Shown in pieces: positions 32,018 to 43,520 of a stretch of 64,000 nucleotides of DNA (position 1 is the first letter of the stretch; every line of letters begins with the position of its first letter). Below the pieces are notes generated by a model. It was given only the letters and a program-made list of their open reading frames with translations. It was not told where the DNA came from and ran no database searches. Position numbers and translations under genes: made by a program. Origin of the DNA: Myrica gale (taxonomy: Eukaryota > Streptophyta > Magnoliopsida > Fagales > Myricaceae); assembly GCA_963930655.1 (NCBI GenBank), contig OZ005607.1, forward strand, positions 14,896,874-14,960,873, given 5' to 3'.

Positions 32018-34650
32018 TTCACCTCCTCTTGAAAAGGATTTGTCCTCAAATCTTTACCTACATCAAAAGGACGGAGATCAGTAATCTGAAAACTAGCACT
32101 TGCATTGTCTTTGCCTGATAACTCCAGCTTGTAAAAGTTGTCTTTGATTTGCACGAAGACTTTGAAAGAACCACCGCCCCTTGGAAGCACTTTGGGACGA
32201 CTATGCAAAGGAGTTGCATGCACTGATGCAAGCCTTAGAGACTTGGCCAAGTCTCTAAGGCTCGCATCAGTGCATGCAACTCCTTTGCATAAATTGGGCA
32301 TTTGAAAGTTGGTCCTCGTAGGTGCTCACTGAAATAATCCATTGGTTGTTCTTCTTGCCTACGGGCTGGGATTATGCTAATACCTGAAACACCAGATGTA
32401 AAGTTGAACGGTTTATTCAGGTTAGGTAAAATTAATAACGAAGCATCGGGGCACTCTTGTTTGATTAATGGCATCGCCTTCGCTTGTTCTTCCTCCTATC
32501 GAAATCTAACATTCTTCTTGGTCATATCGGTGAGGATTACGGCGAATCGGGGAATAGGAGACCTGTACTTTACCTTTATTTTGTGGATGACTTGGTGATT
32601 ATCGCTCATTCTTCATGTCACATCCTTATACTCCTGCAAAAGAGAGACAATAAAACTAGGCATGGAAGGATCAATTTCATTAGTGTTTAAAACTTCCTTT
32701 TTGTAGAAAGGTACAATCGCAAGCTGGTTTGAAGGAGTGGCTTGCTGGATCTCGCTCACGTTTGCCTTGGAATTCTCTTTTCTCTCGGATTTTCTCTCCA
32801 TGGCCGAATCTTCTCTCTCTTTTTGGTTGGCCTCTCTCGGATTTTCACTCTCTATTGGATTTTCTCTCATTCTCTGATTTTCAATCACTCTCTGATTTTC
32901 ACTCATTCTCTGATTTTCACTCAATTTCTTGTTCTCTCTCTTTCTTTTTTTCACTTTCTCTCTCTTTCTTTTGATCAGTCTCTTGCAGCAACCTCACATG
33001 ATCTTCATGTACTTGCTGTGGGGTCAATGGAACAAGTGTGATTGGCTTCTGATTAAGTACAAAAGAGTACTTATTCGTAAAGCCATCATGCTTGACACGT
33101 CGGTCGAATTGCCATGGTCGCCATAGCAATAAGTTTCCGGCTTGCATTGGTACTACATCACATAACACTTGGTTGTCCACCCTTATTTCTCCACAATCAT
33201 TCAGCCATTGCAACTTGTAAGGCCTGGGGTGCTTCAACAAGGGCAATCCTAATTTCTCTACCATAATCAAGCTTGCAACATTAGTACAACTACCTCCATC
33301 AATAATCACACTACATACCTTATCTTTGACGTAGCACCTAGTGTGAAAGATATTCTCCCGTTGCACTTCCTCATCTCATATTGCTGGCAAACTCAAGGCT
33401 CTCCTTGCCACCAAGGTCAACGCATCGGGGGCTACATATTCAAACATCCTCCAGTGGTGGCATGTGGTCGGTGTCAGATTCTTCACTATCGGTCACGATC
33501 TCTCCATTGGCCTTCAACATCATGACTTGTTTGTTTGGACATTGGCTCGCTATATGTCCCCTGCCTTGACATCGAAAACAATTGATATCACGATTTCTAG
33601 AAGTAGAAGCTTCATTTTTACCTTGAGAAGTGTGGCTGGTGGTAGGGGTTTTTGGCTGGGGTTTGGGCTCGGGTTTGGACACTTGTGACCTGTCCATGGG
33701 CTTGGTGTAGGTTGGCTTGGAAAAAGTAGCATTCGAACTATGGCATGCACGTCCCCCACTTCCTCTCTGGAGTTGCTGCTCCACTTTGATAACCATATGC
33801 ACCATTTCTTCTATCGCCACATAATGTTGCATCTCCACTCTATCATGGATCTCCCGATTCAACCCATGTAGGAAACGAGCCATGGTAGCCTCTCGATCCT
33901 CCTCAATATTTGCACGGATCATGGCCATCTCCATCTCCTTGTAATAGTCTTCTACACTTCGGCTTCCTTGCTTAAGGCTTTGTAACTTTTTGTACAGCTC
34001 CCGGTTGTAGTGGCTTGGAACAAACCGTTTCCTCATGACCGCCTTCATAGCATCCCATGTCTCTATTGGACGTTCTCCATTCCGCCTCCTATTTATCACA
34101 AGTTGATCCCACCAAGTTAAAGCATACTCAGAAAAACTCAATGACGGCTAATTTTACCTTCTTGGTTTCGGAGTAATTATGGCAATCGAACACGAACTCC
34201 ATCTTCTTCTCCCACTCAAGATAGGCTTCCGGATCAGATCTCCCTTGGAAAGACGGAATCTTCATCTTGATACCACTGACGTTGTTATCTTCTCGGTTTC
34301 TAACGTCTCTTGGTCCACCATATCTCCTATAGCCAGTATCACGATCTGCTTCCTCTTCAAAGTCAGATCTGTAAGGCTCTTCTTCGTAGTCTCTTTCCTC
34401 CCCTCCGTGGTACTCTCTCCCGTCTACGGAAGGTGCGGTCGTTTTGGGGTTGTTGTGTTTCCAGCCGAGCAATCCATTCATTTGTGCTTTCCACCGTCTC
34501 ATTTGTACGCTCCACCGTCTCGTGGACTGACTCTATTTCCGCTTTCAGAGATTTCTCCAGGCGACTCACCAAGGCCTCCATGAGTAATCTATGTTCAGCA
34601 AGGCTCATATCATCGTTGGACACGCTCTTTCCACTATCACGAGACATCAC
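31759..34650 (-). pseudogene. F Gag-protease-tail polyprotein, multiply broken
   Basis: Read on the minus strand from the ATG at 34650 (after CTTGCAG): Gag N-region with VERTNETVE repeats, a frameshift near 34420, capsid core (34141-33440, LTWWDQL) with CCHC ([15 protein letters not shown]), protease IIDGGSCTN near 33305, and LL-WRPW with a 14-residue gap before CDVVPMQ. Then comes the Ser/Glu/Gln repeat linker, the RT deletion junction near 32560, degenerate RNase H, a palindromic duplication at 32202-32291, and integrase C-terminal region plus tail (32301-31759) into the LTR. Unlike E1, it keeps GAA at the codon that is TAA in E1 and A3. Confidence 0.82.
32202..32291. repeat. Near-perfect 90-bp palindrome
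   Basis: Two 45-bp arms meet with no spacer at 32246/32247 (ACTTGG/CCAAGT) with a single mismatch. The arms derive from the RNase H codons for AKELHALMQALETW, so one coding segment was copied back in reverse at the RNase H/IN deletion junction of F. E0 and E1 have no such repeat. Confidence 0.95.
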
Positions 34651-35325
34651 TACTGCAAGATTATAGTGTTAGAAATAAAATAAGGAAAGGACCTCACAAA
34701 TCTCTCCCTTACGTGTCTCACTCAAGAGTAGGGTCTCTAGTCAATCGTGTTTCACACACAAGATATGGCTTTTACCCTCTAATAATCTCACCACTCTTGC
34801 CCTTTTCCACTCGGTAATCCTCTTGCGGTTCTTTTGGAACTAAACAAACAATCAAAGAATTCCAGCAACGATTCAACAAGAACTCATCAAGGAATTTCAG
34901 AGAAAGCAAGATAAATGATATCAAGAGAATAAGAATGCAAAGAACACGATGGATTAGAAAGATGGAAACTAGAGTAGGTAGTGATTCATCACAGCAGAAA
35001 AAATATACTTGTTTGGGGTAAAGAGATTTTCGGAATAATAGGGACCCCAATATATGGAAACAATCGAAAATTTTTTCGAGCTCTTTTTTTTTTTTTTTTT
35101 CGGACCCCTTCCTTTCTTCTTCTTTTGGGAGTCTCTGTCTCTTCTCCTTTGATGACAATAGCACAAGATCTCAATACACTAAGATATGGGCCAAGTATTT
35201 GATAGAAGCCGACTGTAGGACAGAAACAAAGGGAAAAGAAATTAGAGAAGATAGCTGAAGGATATGAAAAGAAGAAACAAAGGAACGAAAAGAAAAGGGA
35301 TAAGCAAACCCGAACTAGAACCAAA

Positions 35326-35337
35326 GCTCCGATACCA
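35326..35337 (-). promoter_or_regulatory. F primer-binding site
   Basis: Minus strand TGGTATCGGAGC, the same variant as E1. Confidence 0.88.
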
Positions 35338-35339
35338 AA

Positions 35340-36234
35340 TGATGTGAACCCCGTTATCCCGTAACTAGACCCAACAACTATAGGGAACCCAAGATCGTTT
35401 CTAGCATAGATTCGAATGGAACCTCGACCCGTTGCTTAGGAAAGCAAGAACCTCGGTATAGTGAAGACGCCACAAACGGGATGGAAATCCGTTTGATAAG
35501 TCGAGCTGAACGCCACGGGAAAATCCCGATAATTTCGAGAAGTTCTTCAAAGAACCAAAGAGAATTAAACCTCACCAAAATATATTCATCAAAGTTGTTC
35601 GAATTACAATGCAAGAGGCTCCTATTTATAAGCTAGAAATAACAAGAAAATAAAACTAACCTAGGAAACAAGGGTTGGTCGAGTATGGCATTTTTTAACA
35701 AGGAAAGAAATCCTTGCTTACCTAAAACAAAGAGAGCAATTAAGGAAACAATCCCTTGCTTGCCTAACTAACCTTTGGACGCCTAAAATAGAGTTCTAAT
35801 TAAGGAAATAAGATAATACTCGACCAAAATAACAATCTATCCTAAGAAAGACATCTTGGCCGAACTACATCCCCACATGGCTGAACTAAACCCTAATTGC
35901 CTTAAATAAAGCACTCTTCATATGGCAATAGGGTGGTAGCCGACCCTCAAGTCAAAAGACCATGAATGGAAATGATTTGGAGCTTAAAATAGCCATGCAA
36001 TCTGAATCTTCTATAATAGTCCCATATTTGTTGTCTCTTGGCCGGATCCTTCTAGAGTGTGCATCATCTTGAATGGGCCGTGCATCATCTTGAATGGGCC
36101 TCCACGAATGGGCTTGGGCCCATACCTCTTTACTGAGTTCAACGAGTGCGTCTTTGAACTCCTTGTCTCGGGCTCTCGTCTCTGGCTGTACGGGATGAAA
36201 TACTTTACTCTGAGTCTTGCTCGGATTCTTATCA
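35340..36234 (-). repeat. F 5' LTR
   Basis: 895 bp on the minus strand, from TGATAAGAATCCG (right end) to TTCACATCA (left end). It has the E promoter module and the 24-bp duplication (36061-36110). Confidence 0.88.
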
Positions 36235-36869
36235 ACTATTCTAGAAGATTCAGATTGCATGGCTATTTTAAGCTCCAAATCATTTCCATTCATGGTCTTT
36301 TGACATGATGGTCGGCCAGCACCCTATTACCATTTGAAGAGTGTTTTATTTAAGGCAATTAGGGTTTAGTTCGGCCATGTTCGGCCAAGATGTCTTTCTT
36401 AGGATAGATTGTTATTTTGGTCGAGTATTATCTTATTTCCTTAATTAGAACTCTATTTTTGTTAGGCAAGCAAGGTTAGTTAGGCAAGCAAGGGATTGTT
36501 TCTTTAATTGCAGCAGCTGGTTAAGGTGTTATTTAGTTTCCTTTTGAACTAGGGTTAGGCGCCACTTTATTTCCATGTTTAGGAGTGTTTCATATAGAGG
36601 CCTAAGTTGTAGTTCGAAATTCATTCAATATACACGGTTTTGTGAGGTTTTAATTCTCTTTGGTTCTTTGACGAACTTATCTGGAATTATCCCGTGGCGT
36701 TCAACTCGACTTATCAAACGGATTTCCATCCCCGTTTGTGGCGTCATCACCATACCGAGGTTCTTGCTTTCCTAAGCAACGGGTCGAGGTTCCACTCGAA
36801 TCAATTCTAGAAACGATCTTGGGTTCCCTATAGTTGTCGGGTCTCGTGACGGGATAACGGGGTTCACAT
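36235..36869 (+). repeat. Truncated plus-strand E/A recombinant LTR
   Basis: Starts inside an LTR at ACTATTCTAGAAG, directly against the outer end of the F 5' LTR. It keeps the A-type 3' half but has lost TATA-region bases near 36590, and ends TTCACATCA at 36869. If F integrated here, the missing 5' half should lie beyond F, but that side has been rearranged. Confidence 0.8.
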
Positions 36870-37095
36870 CAGATGTGAACCTCGCCAAGAGTGACGAGAC
36901 CCGACAACTATAGGGAACCCAAGATCGTTTCTAGAATGGATTCGAGTGGAACCTCGACCCGTTGCTTAGGAAAGCAAGAACCTCGGTATGGTGATGACGC
37001 CACAAACGGGGATGGAAATCCGTTTGATAAGTCGAGTTGAACGCCACGGGAAATCCCGATAAGTTCGAGAAGTTCTTCAAAGAACCAAAGAGAAT
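36650..37095. repeat. Head-to-head LTR inverted repeat
   Basis: The 3' ends of a plus LTR (ends 36869) and a minus LTR (begins 36870) abut, giving arms of about 220 bp. Both arms share unusual variants (CATCCCCGTTTG, GCGTCATCACC, TTCCACTCGAATC) that the other LTRs here lack. Confidence 0.85.
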
Positions 37096-37572
37096 CACAA
37101 GACCTCTCAAATAATATTAATCTCAAAGTTGTGTGTTTTCTACATGCCCAAAGGCCCTTTAAATATACTTGGAACATCCCTCCAAGAATAGGATTCTAAT
37201 TAAAAAGGGAAACTAATTCAAATTTGAAAGAAGTGAAATTCTCTTAAAAATCCGGCTAAGTAAAAGGGATAAACTAGCATTTGATTTGAATTCAAATTCA
37301 AAATAAATATTCCTAAAAATTAGGAAAATGGATAAACTATCTTTTGATTTGAATTCAAATTCAAATCAATTATTCCTAAAAATAAGGAAAATGGCTAAGC
37401 CAGCATTTGAAAGCTCAATCTGGACCGGATTCTTCTAGAACTTGGATCAAGTTGACAAGTCTTTGTTGTTCACTAGGATCTTGTTCAATGGGCCTCCGTG
37501 AAGTTGCTTGAGTCCATGCCACTTGAATTAGCCCATTGTCTAGCTCCTTGAACTTCTTAGCTTGTGCCCTTG
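36870..37572 (-). repeat. G-type LTR, minus strand, start missing
   Basis: Minus-strand LTR ending GGCGAGGTTCACATC at 36870, one base short. It carries AATTCAAAT-rich repeats like the B1 LTR and an open tail region ([16 protein letters not shown]). Its 5' edge is lost at about 37572, where integrase sequence begins. Confidence 0.8.
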
Positions 37573-39252
37573 TCCGTTTTGTGACATGGAATAAAATATG
37601 TCATCTTAGAAAATCTATCCACAAGCACAAAAATTGAATCTCTTCCTCGTTTAGTTATAGGCAATCCTAACACAAAATCCATTGAAATATCAATCCAAGG
37701 ATCACTAGGGATAGGTAAAGGAGTATACAAACCGTGAGGCTTCACTTTGGACTTAGCTTGCCTACACGTGACACATCTTCCACAAATTCTTTCAACATCT
37801 CGTTTCATGTGAGGCCAATAGAAGTGTTCCTGTAAAACAGCTAAAGTCTTGGCAACTCCAAAATGTCCCATTATTCCTCCTCCATGAGATTCTTGCACTA
37901 ATAACTCCCTGAATGAACAATTAGGCACACATAATTTATTCTCCTGAAATAAGAATCCATCAAGCCTAAAGAACTTACCACAAGAGGTTTTCTCACACGC
38001 TCTATATTCCTCACAAAATTCCCGGTCATTAGAGTATAGAGTCTTAATATGTTCAAAACCAAGCAATTTTGCATCAAGTGTGGAAAGTAATGCATACCTG
38101 TGAGAAAGTGCATCGGCGATCACATTCTCCATACCTTGCTTGTATCGAATGACGTTTGGAAACGTCTCAATGAATTCCACCCATCGCGCATGCCTTTTGT
38201 TAAGCTTGTGTTGACCCCTTCAGATGTTTCAAGGATTCATGATCGGTATGAATCACAAACTCCTTAGGCCATAGATAGTGCTGCCATGTCTCTAAAGCTC
38301 GAACCAACGCCTAATACTCATTGTCATATGTGGGGTAGTTTCAAGCTGCCCCGCTGAGTTTCTCGCTGAAGTAGGCTATTGGTCGTCATTCTTGCATAAG
38401 AACGGCGCCTATACCAATACCTGAAACATCACATTCAATTTCAAACGTTTTAGAAAAGTTAGGTAAAGACAACAAAGGTGCGTTAGTCAACTTCTCATTG
38501 AGTAATTGAAACGCCTTCTCTTGCTCTTCTCCCCATCGGAATCCAACGTTCTTCTTGATCACTTCGGTAAGTGGTGTGGCTATGCTACTAAAGTCCTACA
38601 TGAACCGCCGGTAAAAACTAGCAAGTCCGTGAAAACTATGAACGTAACTACACTTGTGCGATTCGGCCAATCTTGGATTGCACGGATTTTCTCTTCATCA
38701 ACCTGTATACCTTGTGAACTAACATCAAAGCCCAAAAATACAAGCTTATCGGTGTAAAACGTGCACTTTTTCAAATTAGGAAACAACTTCTCTTTCCTTA
38801 GCACATCTAACACATATTTCAGATGTACTACAGGATCGTCCATGTTTTTTCTATAAATGAGGATATCATCAAAATAGACAACAACAAATCTACCTATAAA
38901 AAGCACGCAAAACCTGGTTCATAAGTCTCATAAAGGTGCTCGGAGCATTAGTCAAACCAAAAGGAATAACTAACCATTCATACAAACCATATTTTGTTTT
39001 AAAGGCCGTTTTCCATTCATCTCCTTGTTTTATCCTAATTTGATGATAACCACTCTTTAAATCAATCTTAGAAAATATGCAAGAACCATGTAGCTCATAT
39101 AACATATCATCTAAGCGTGGGATATGATGACGATACTTTACCGTTATGATGTTGATGGCTCGACAATCAACGCACATTCTCCATGTCCCTTCCTTCTTTG
39201 GTACAAGTAAGACCGGAACCGCACATGGACTCATGCTCTCCTTCGCGTGCCC
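37573..39252 (-). pseudogene. G element RT-RNaseH-IN fragment
   Basis: Minus strand. RT begins at about 39234 ([13 protein letters not shown]), YFDDILIY lies near 38870, and a degenerate RNase H covers about 38580-38180. An open frame 38180-37557 then holds the RNase H end, integrase HHCC finger and first catalytic Asp (SMDFVLGLP). It stops after CHKTD, where it is joined to the LTR, so the second Asp and the Glu of the DDE triad are gone. Several shifts and stops break RT and RNase H. The 5' portion was cut by insertion of the C element at 39253. Confidence 0.85.
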
Positions 39253-40049
39253 TGATGCAAATCAAGGAGCTGGACTTGTACGTGACCAAGGAGTTGGACT
39301 TGTTGAGCATACACATGGGAATGGAGCTCAAGACCCTTTGTCACTTCCTAGTGGCCCAATTACAAGACTTAGAGCCAAACGTTTCAAGGAAGCACTCAAT
39401 GGGTTAATCCAAGAAAGTTGGGCTGATTTTGAAAATACCAAGACGGGCTCCAATAATAATCAAGGCCTAGTCCATGTCATCAGGGCAAGTGAAGAGACTC
39501 ATATCCATGCACCAACGTGAACAGTAACGTTTGACCCTTTATGTGCTCCAATTTATTGAGTTTTAAGGCTATTTAATAAGGGAATAAACTTGGTCTTTGC
39601 TGGGGCATGATTAGTACATTGTACCTGGTCCTTTAGCTATTTTTGGCTGCCTCTAGTAGACAAAGAGGCCTAATTTCGTGGGAACCTGTTATGGTAATAT
39701 TTATGTGACTTTAAAGCTATAGTTATGGCTTTCCTATTCTTGGAGGGATGTTCCAAGTATTTAGATGGCCATTTCTGCGTGAACAGTAACTTCGAATTCA
39801 ATAGTGATTTTTCAGATCATTTGAGAGGTCTTGTGTTCCTCTTGGTTCTTCAAAGAACTCTTTGAACTTATCAAGTTCATCTTGTGGCGTTCAAGCAACC
39901 GAAACTTATCACCTAGATTCCTTGGTGTGGCGTTTCAATCCTTCGTAGTCTTGGTTCATCATCTGGTCAGGTGAAGGGTCAAGGCTCAATAACTCTTGTC
40001 TTCACGATCTTGGGGTTTCAATCCATCATTGTTGGTGGAGTTCATATCA
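39253..40049 (+). repeat. C element 5' LTR
   Basis: 797 bp, TGATGCAAATCAAGG to GAGTTCATATCA. The tail frame (SGPITRLRAKRFKE) is open to a stop near 39520. It is shorter than the satellite C-type LTRs (about 969 bp) mainly because it lacks the CCGAGG-box module between the tail region and GTGAAGAG. It ends with the same ATCATCTGGTCAGGTGA-like 3' region. Confidence 0.88.
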
Positions 40050-40052
40050 TTT

Positions 40053-40064
40053 TGGTATCAGAGG
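40053..40064 (+). promoter_or_regulatory. C primer-binding site
   Basis: TGGTATCAGAGG, one mismatch from the initiator Met-tRNA complement, three bases after the LTR. Confidence 0.82.
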
Positions 40065-40542
40065 TTTGGTTCTAAGATAAGTTTGACTATCTTCTATTCG
40101 CATTTCTATTTCCTGTTTCTTGCTAAAAAAAAATCGTTTCTATTTCCTGTTCCTTGCTCAAAAAAAAATCGTTTCTATTTCCTGTTCCTTGCTCAGAAAA
40201 AAAAGACAAAAAAACAAAGAAAGAACGAAGTATACGATTCCATAAAGAAAAACTCTTCCTTTCAATCTTGTTTCTCACCTTATTCAAGTTCTTGATCTAT
40301 TTGTTGAGTTTGGTTGTTTCTCATCATTGAATCGCTGCTGGATTATCTTGCATTTGTTCTTGAAGTTCGATTAAGAACTAAAGAAGACACAAAAGAGTGG
40401 AAAAAGGCAATAGTGTGTGAGACCATAAGAGGGTAAAAGCCGTTTAGAGTGAAAACACGAGTGCTAGTGTATCCATTCTTGAGTGAAACACGTGAGGGAG
40501 TGTTCGTGAGGATTCTAACCTTTTTTTTGCAGATTTTTAAAC

Positions 40543-42005
40543 ATGTCCAATAATCAAGAAGAAGATGCAACCGAAGAATCTCGACAACCTAAAGTTCCAA
40601 ACCTCCAAATGCAAGCAATGTTAGGGGAGATGAGACGTATGTTGAGAGATGAGTTAGAGCCTATTCATGCAAGGTTGGATAGGGTAGAAGCAGGAACTCC
40701 TAGAGACCAGCGACAAGACATTCCCAATGGGCAGCGAGGTGGGCGTGTTCCTTGGAGGAATGTTGAGGAAGAGGAAGTCAGAGGATTTTGATGAGCCATA
40801 TGTGAATCGAGGAAGGCATGAGCGTGGGTATGGGAATAGAGAAGCTAGGATGGGTAGACCCAGGAGGGATAATGATTTAGGAAGCATAAAGATTAAAATT
40901 CCATCTTTTCAAGGTAAGAATGAGCCTGAAGTTTATTTGGAGTGGGAAACAAAAATGGAGATGGTGTTTGACTGTCACAACTACTCGGAAATAAAGAAGG
41001 TTAAGTTTGCTGCAATTGAGTTTACTGATTATGCCATTGTTTGGTGGGATCAACTATTGATTACTAGGAGACGGAATAGAGAGCCACCCGTAGACACTTG
41101 GGAGGAGATGAAAATGCTTATGAGGAAGCGTTTTGTACCCAGCCACTATTATAGGGGACTGTATCAAAAGTTGCGGAGGTTAACTCAAGGTTCGAACAGC
41201 GTGAATGAATATTACAAGGAGATGGAGGTAGCTATGATCCGGGCCAATAGAAGAGGATCGGGAAGCCAACATGGCTAGGTTCTTGCACAGATTAAATCGA
41301 GAGATTGCAGATATAGTCGAGATGCAGCACTATGTTGAATTGACGGATATGGTGCATCAAGCCATAAAAATGGAGGAGCAATTTAAACGAAAGGGACGAG
41401 CAGCTGCACAATAAGCCAAAGTTTGAGCCATTTAAGAATGCCAATTCAAAACCTGCCACTTCTTCAGGTAATATAGAAGCTTCAAGTTGTAAAACTCGTG
41501 ATATTAAGTGTTTTAAATGTCAGGGGCGGGGACACATAGCCAGCCAGTGTGTAAACAAAAGGGTGATGGTTATAAACGCCCAAGGAGAACTTGAATCAGA
41601 GAATGAGGAAGAAGTAGATGATGACGACATGCCATCTTTGGAGGATGATGATGAAGAGCAAAATGCTGTGATTGGAGATTTATTGGTAGCAAGGCGAGTT
41701 CTCAATGTGCAGATTAAGGAGGAAGAAAGTAACCAAAGGGAGAACCTATTTCATACTCGGTGCTTCGTAAACAACAAAATTTGCAGTGTCATTATCGATG
41801 GAGGGAGTTGCACCAATGTGGCCAGCACTTATTTGGTGGAGAAATTGGCCTTAACAACCTTGAAACATCCTCAACCTTACCGGCTTCAGTGGCTGAATGA
41901 ATGTGGCGAAATCAAGGTGACAAGGCAAGTGTTGGCGGCATTAACAATTGGAAAATATGAAGATGAGGTGCTATGTGATGTGGTTCCTATGCATGCATGC
42001 CACTT
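40543..42005 (+). pseudogene. C element Gag-protease, left part
   Basis: The ATG follows TTTTTTTTGCAG. 40543-40791 encodes a Gln/Glu-rich N-region and a helix (MLGEMRRMLRDELEPIHARLDRVE). Frames shift near 40775. 40727-41278 has the PSFQGKNEPEVYLEWE motif and capsid core (VWWDQLLI, YYRGLY), ending in a small deletion at RANRRG. The CCHC ([14 protein letters not shown]) lies near 41511, followed by an acidic DDDDMPSLEDDDEE linker and protease IIDGGSCTN (about 41795). The frame is open to CDVVPMHA, where A3 inserted (TSD CACTT). Confidence 0.82.
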
Positions 42006-42779
42006 TGATGGAGCTCAAGGTGCCGTTTCAAAGGAAACCGTTCAAGTGCCAAGTGGACCGGTTACAAGAGCCCGAGCAAAGAAGTTCAAGGATGCACTCA
42101 ACGGGCTAATTCAAGAGGCATGGGATCATGCAAAGGCGTGGAAGCCCATTCAGCATCACCCACGAATTGTCAATGTGCTCCAAGTTCTAGAAGAGCCCGA
42201 GTAGGGTTTTCATTTGAGCATGCAAGGAAGTCTTCTAGAAGATACTCCTAATTAGGGTTTCGGATGGCATGATTGTGGGACTATTTTAGCCGCACCTTTC
42301 TTGCCATATAGGAGCTGATTTCGAGTTTAGTTTAGGTGTTAAGTTTGTTGCCTTTTTGGTTTAGGCGCCAAGCATTATTTCCTTAATAACCGAATCTATT
42401 TTAGGTGGCTTTTAGTTTCCTTTTGTACTAGGTTTAGGCGCCATGTTTAGGAGTGTTTCCTTTTAGGGTTTTCGTGTATAAGATGGCCTATATATAGAGG
42501 CCTAAGTTGTAGTTCGAAATTCATTCAATATACACGGTTTTGTGAGGTTTTAATTCTCTTTGGTTCTTTGACGAACTTCTCGAACTTATCGGGAATTTTC
42601 CCGTGGCGTTCAACTCGACTTATCAAACGGATTTTCATCCCGTTTGTGGCGTCTTCACCATACCGAGGTTCTTGCTTTCCTAAGCAACGGGTCGAGGTTC
42701 CATTCAAATCCATCCTAGAGACGATCTTGGGTTCCTCATAGTTGTTGGGTCTCGTTACGGGTTAACGGGGTTCACATCA
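42006..42779 (+). repeat. A3 5' LTR
   Basis: 774 bp, TGATGGAGCTC to TTCACATCA, with a TATATATA box at 42489-42496. It encodes its own tail frame fused to C protease (frame open to 42202), a by-product of the insertion. Confidence 0.95.
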
Positions 42780-42781
42780 TT

Positions 42782-42793
42782 TGGTATCAGAGC
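42782..42793 (+). promoter_or_regulatory. A3 primer-binding site
   Basis: TGGTATCAGAGC, a perfect match, two bases after the LTR. Confidence 0.93.
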
Positions 42794-43520
42794 TTTGGTT
42801 CTAGTTCGGGTTTGCGTATCCCATTTTCTTTTCGTGCCTTTGTTTCTTCATTTCATAACCTTTGGCAATCTTCTCTAATTTCTTTTCCCTTTGTTTCTGT
42901 CCTACAGTCGGCTACTATCAAATACTTGGCCGAAATTCTTAACTTCTCTATTCAAGCTTTGCTAGAGCTGGTTCTTGATTATATCTGGTGCGAAAGTTTC
43001 ATATCTTTGTGCCTTGAGATCTTGTGCTATTGTTATCAAAGGAGAAGAGAAAGAGACTCCCAAAAGAAGAAGAAAGAAAGGGGTCGGAAAAAAAAAAATC
43101 GATTGTTTCCATATATTGGGGTCCCTATTATTCCCAAAATCTCTTTACCCCAAACAAGTTTATTTTTTTCTGCTCTGACGAATCACCATCTACTCTAGTT
43201 TCCACATTTCTAATCATCCATCGTGTTCTTTGCATTCTTATTTCCTTGATATTATTTATCTTGCTCTCTCTGAAATTCCTTGATGAGTTCTTGTTGAATC
43301 GTTGCTGGAATTCTTTGATTGTTTGTTTAGTTCCAAAAGAACTGCAAGAGGATTACTGAGTGGAAAAAGGCAAGAGTGGTGAGATTATTAGAGGGTAAAA
43401 GCCATATCTTGTGTGTGAAACACGAGTGACCAGAGACCCTACTATTGAGTGAGACACGTAAGGGAGAGATTTGTGAGGTCCTTTTTGTTTTAATTCTAAC
43501 ACTATATTTTTGCAGTAATC

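Larger units (their letters stand above)
31256..36234 (-). mobile_element. Minus-strand E-family element F
   Basis: An E-type non-autonomous element in opposite orientation: 5' LTR 35340-36234, PBS 35326-35337, Gag-protease internal region, RT and IN cores deleted at the E1 junctions, 3' LTR 31256-32017. It meets E1 tail to tail; the last ~75 bp of its 3' LTR and the end of the E1 3' LTR are lost at 31255/31256. Its LTRs are the pure E type (TATAAATAGGAGCC module). Confidence 0.87.

Noticed and set aside
36235..37572. Foldback (inverted-repeat) DNA transposon
   Set aside because: Both arms are identifiable retrotransposon LTR ends. There is no transposase and no terminal target duplication.
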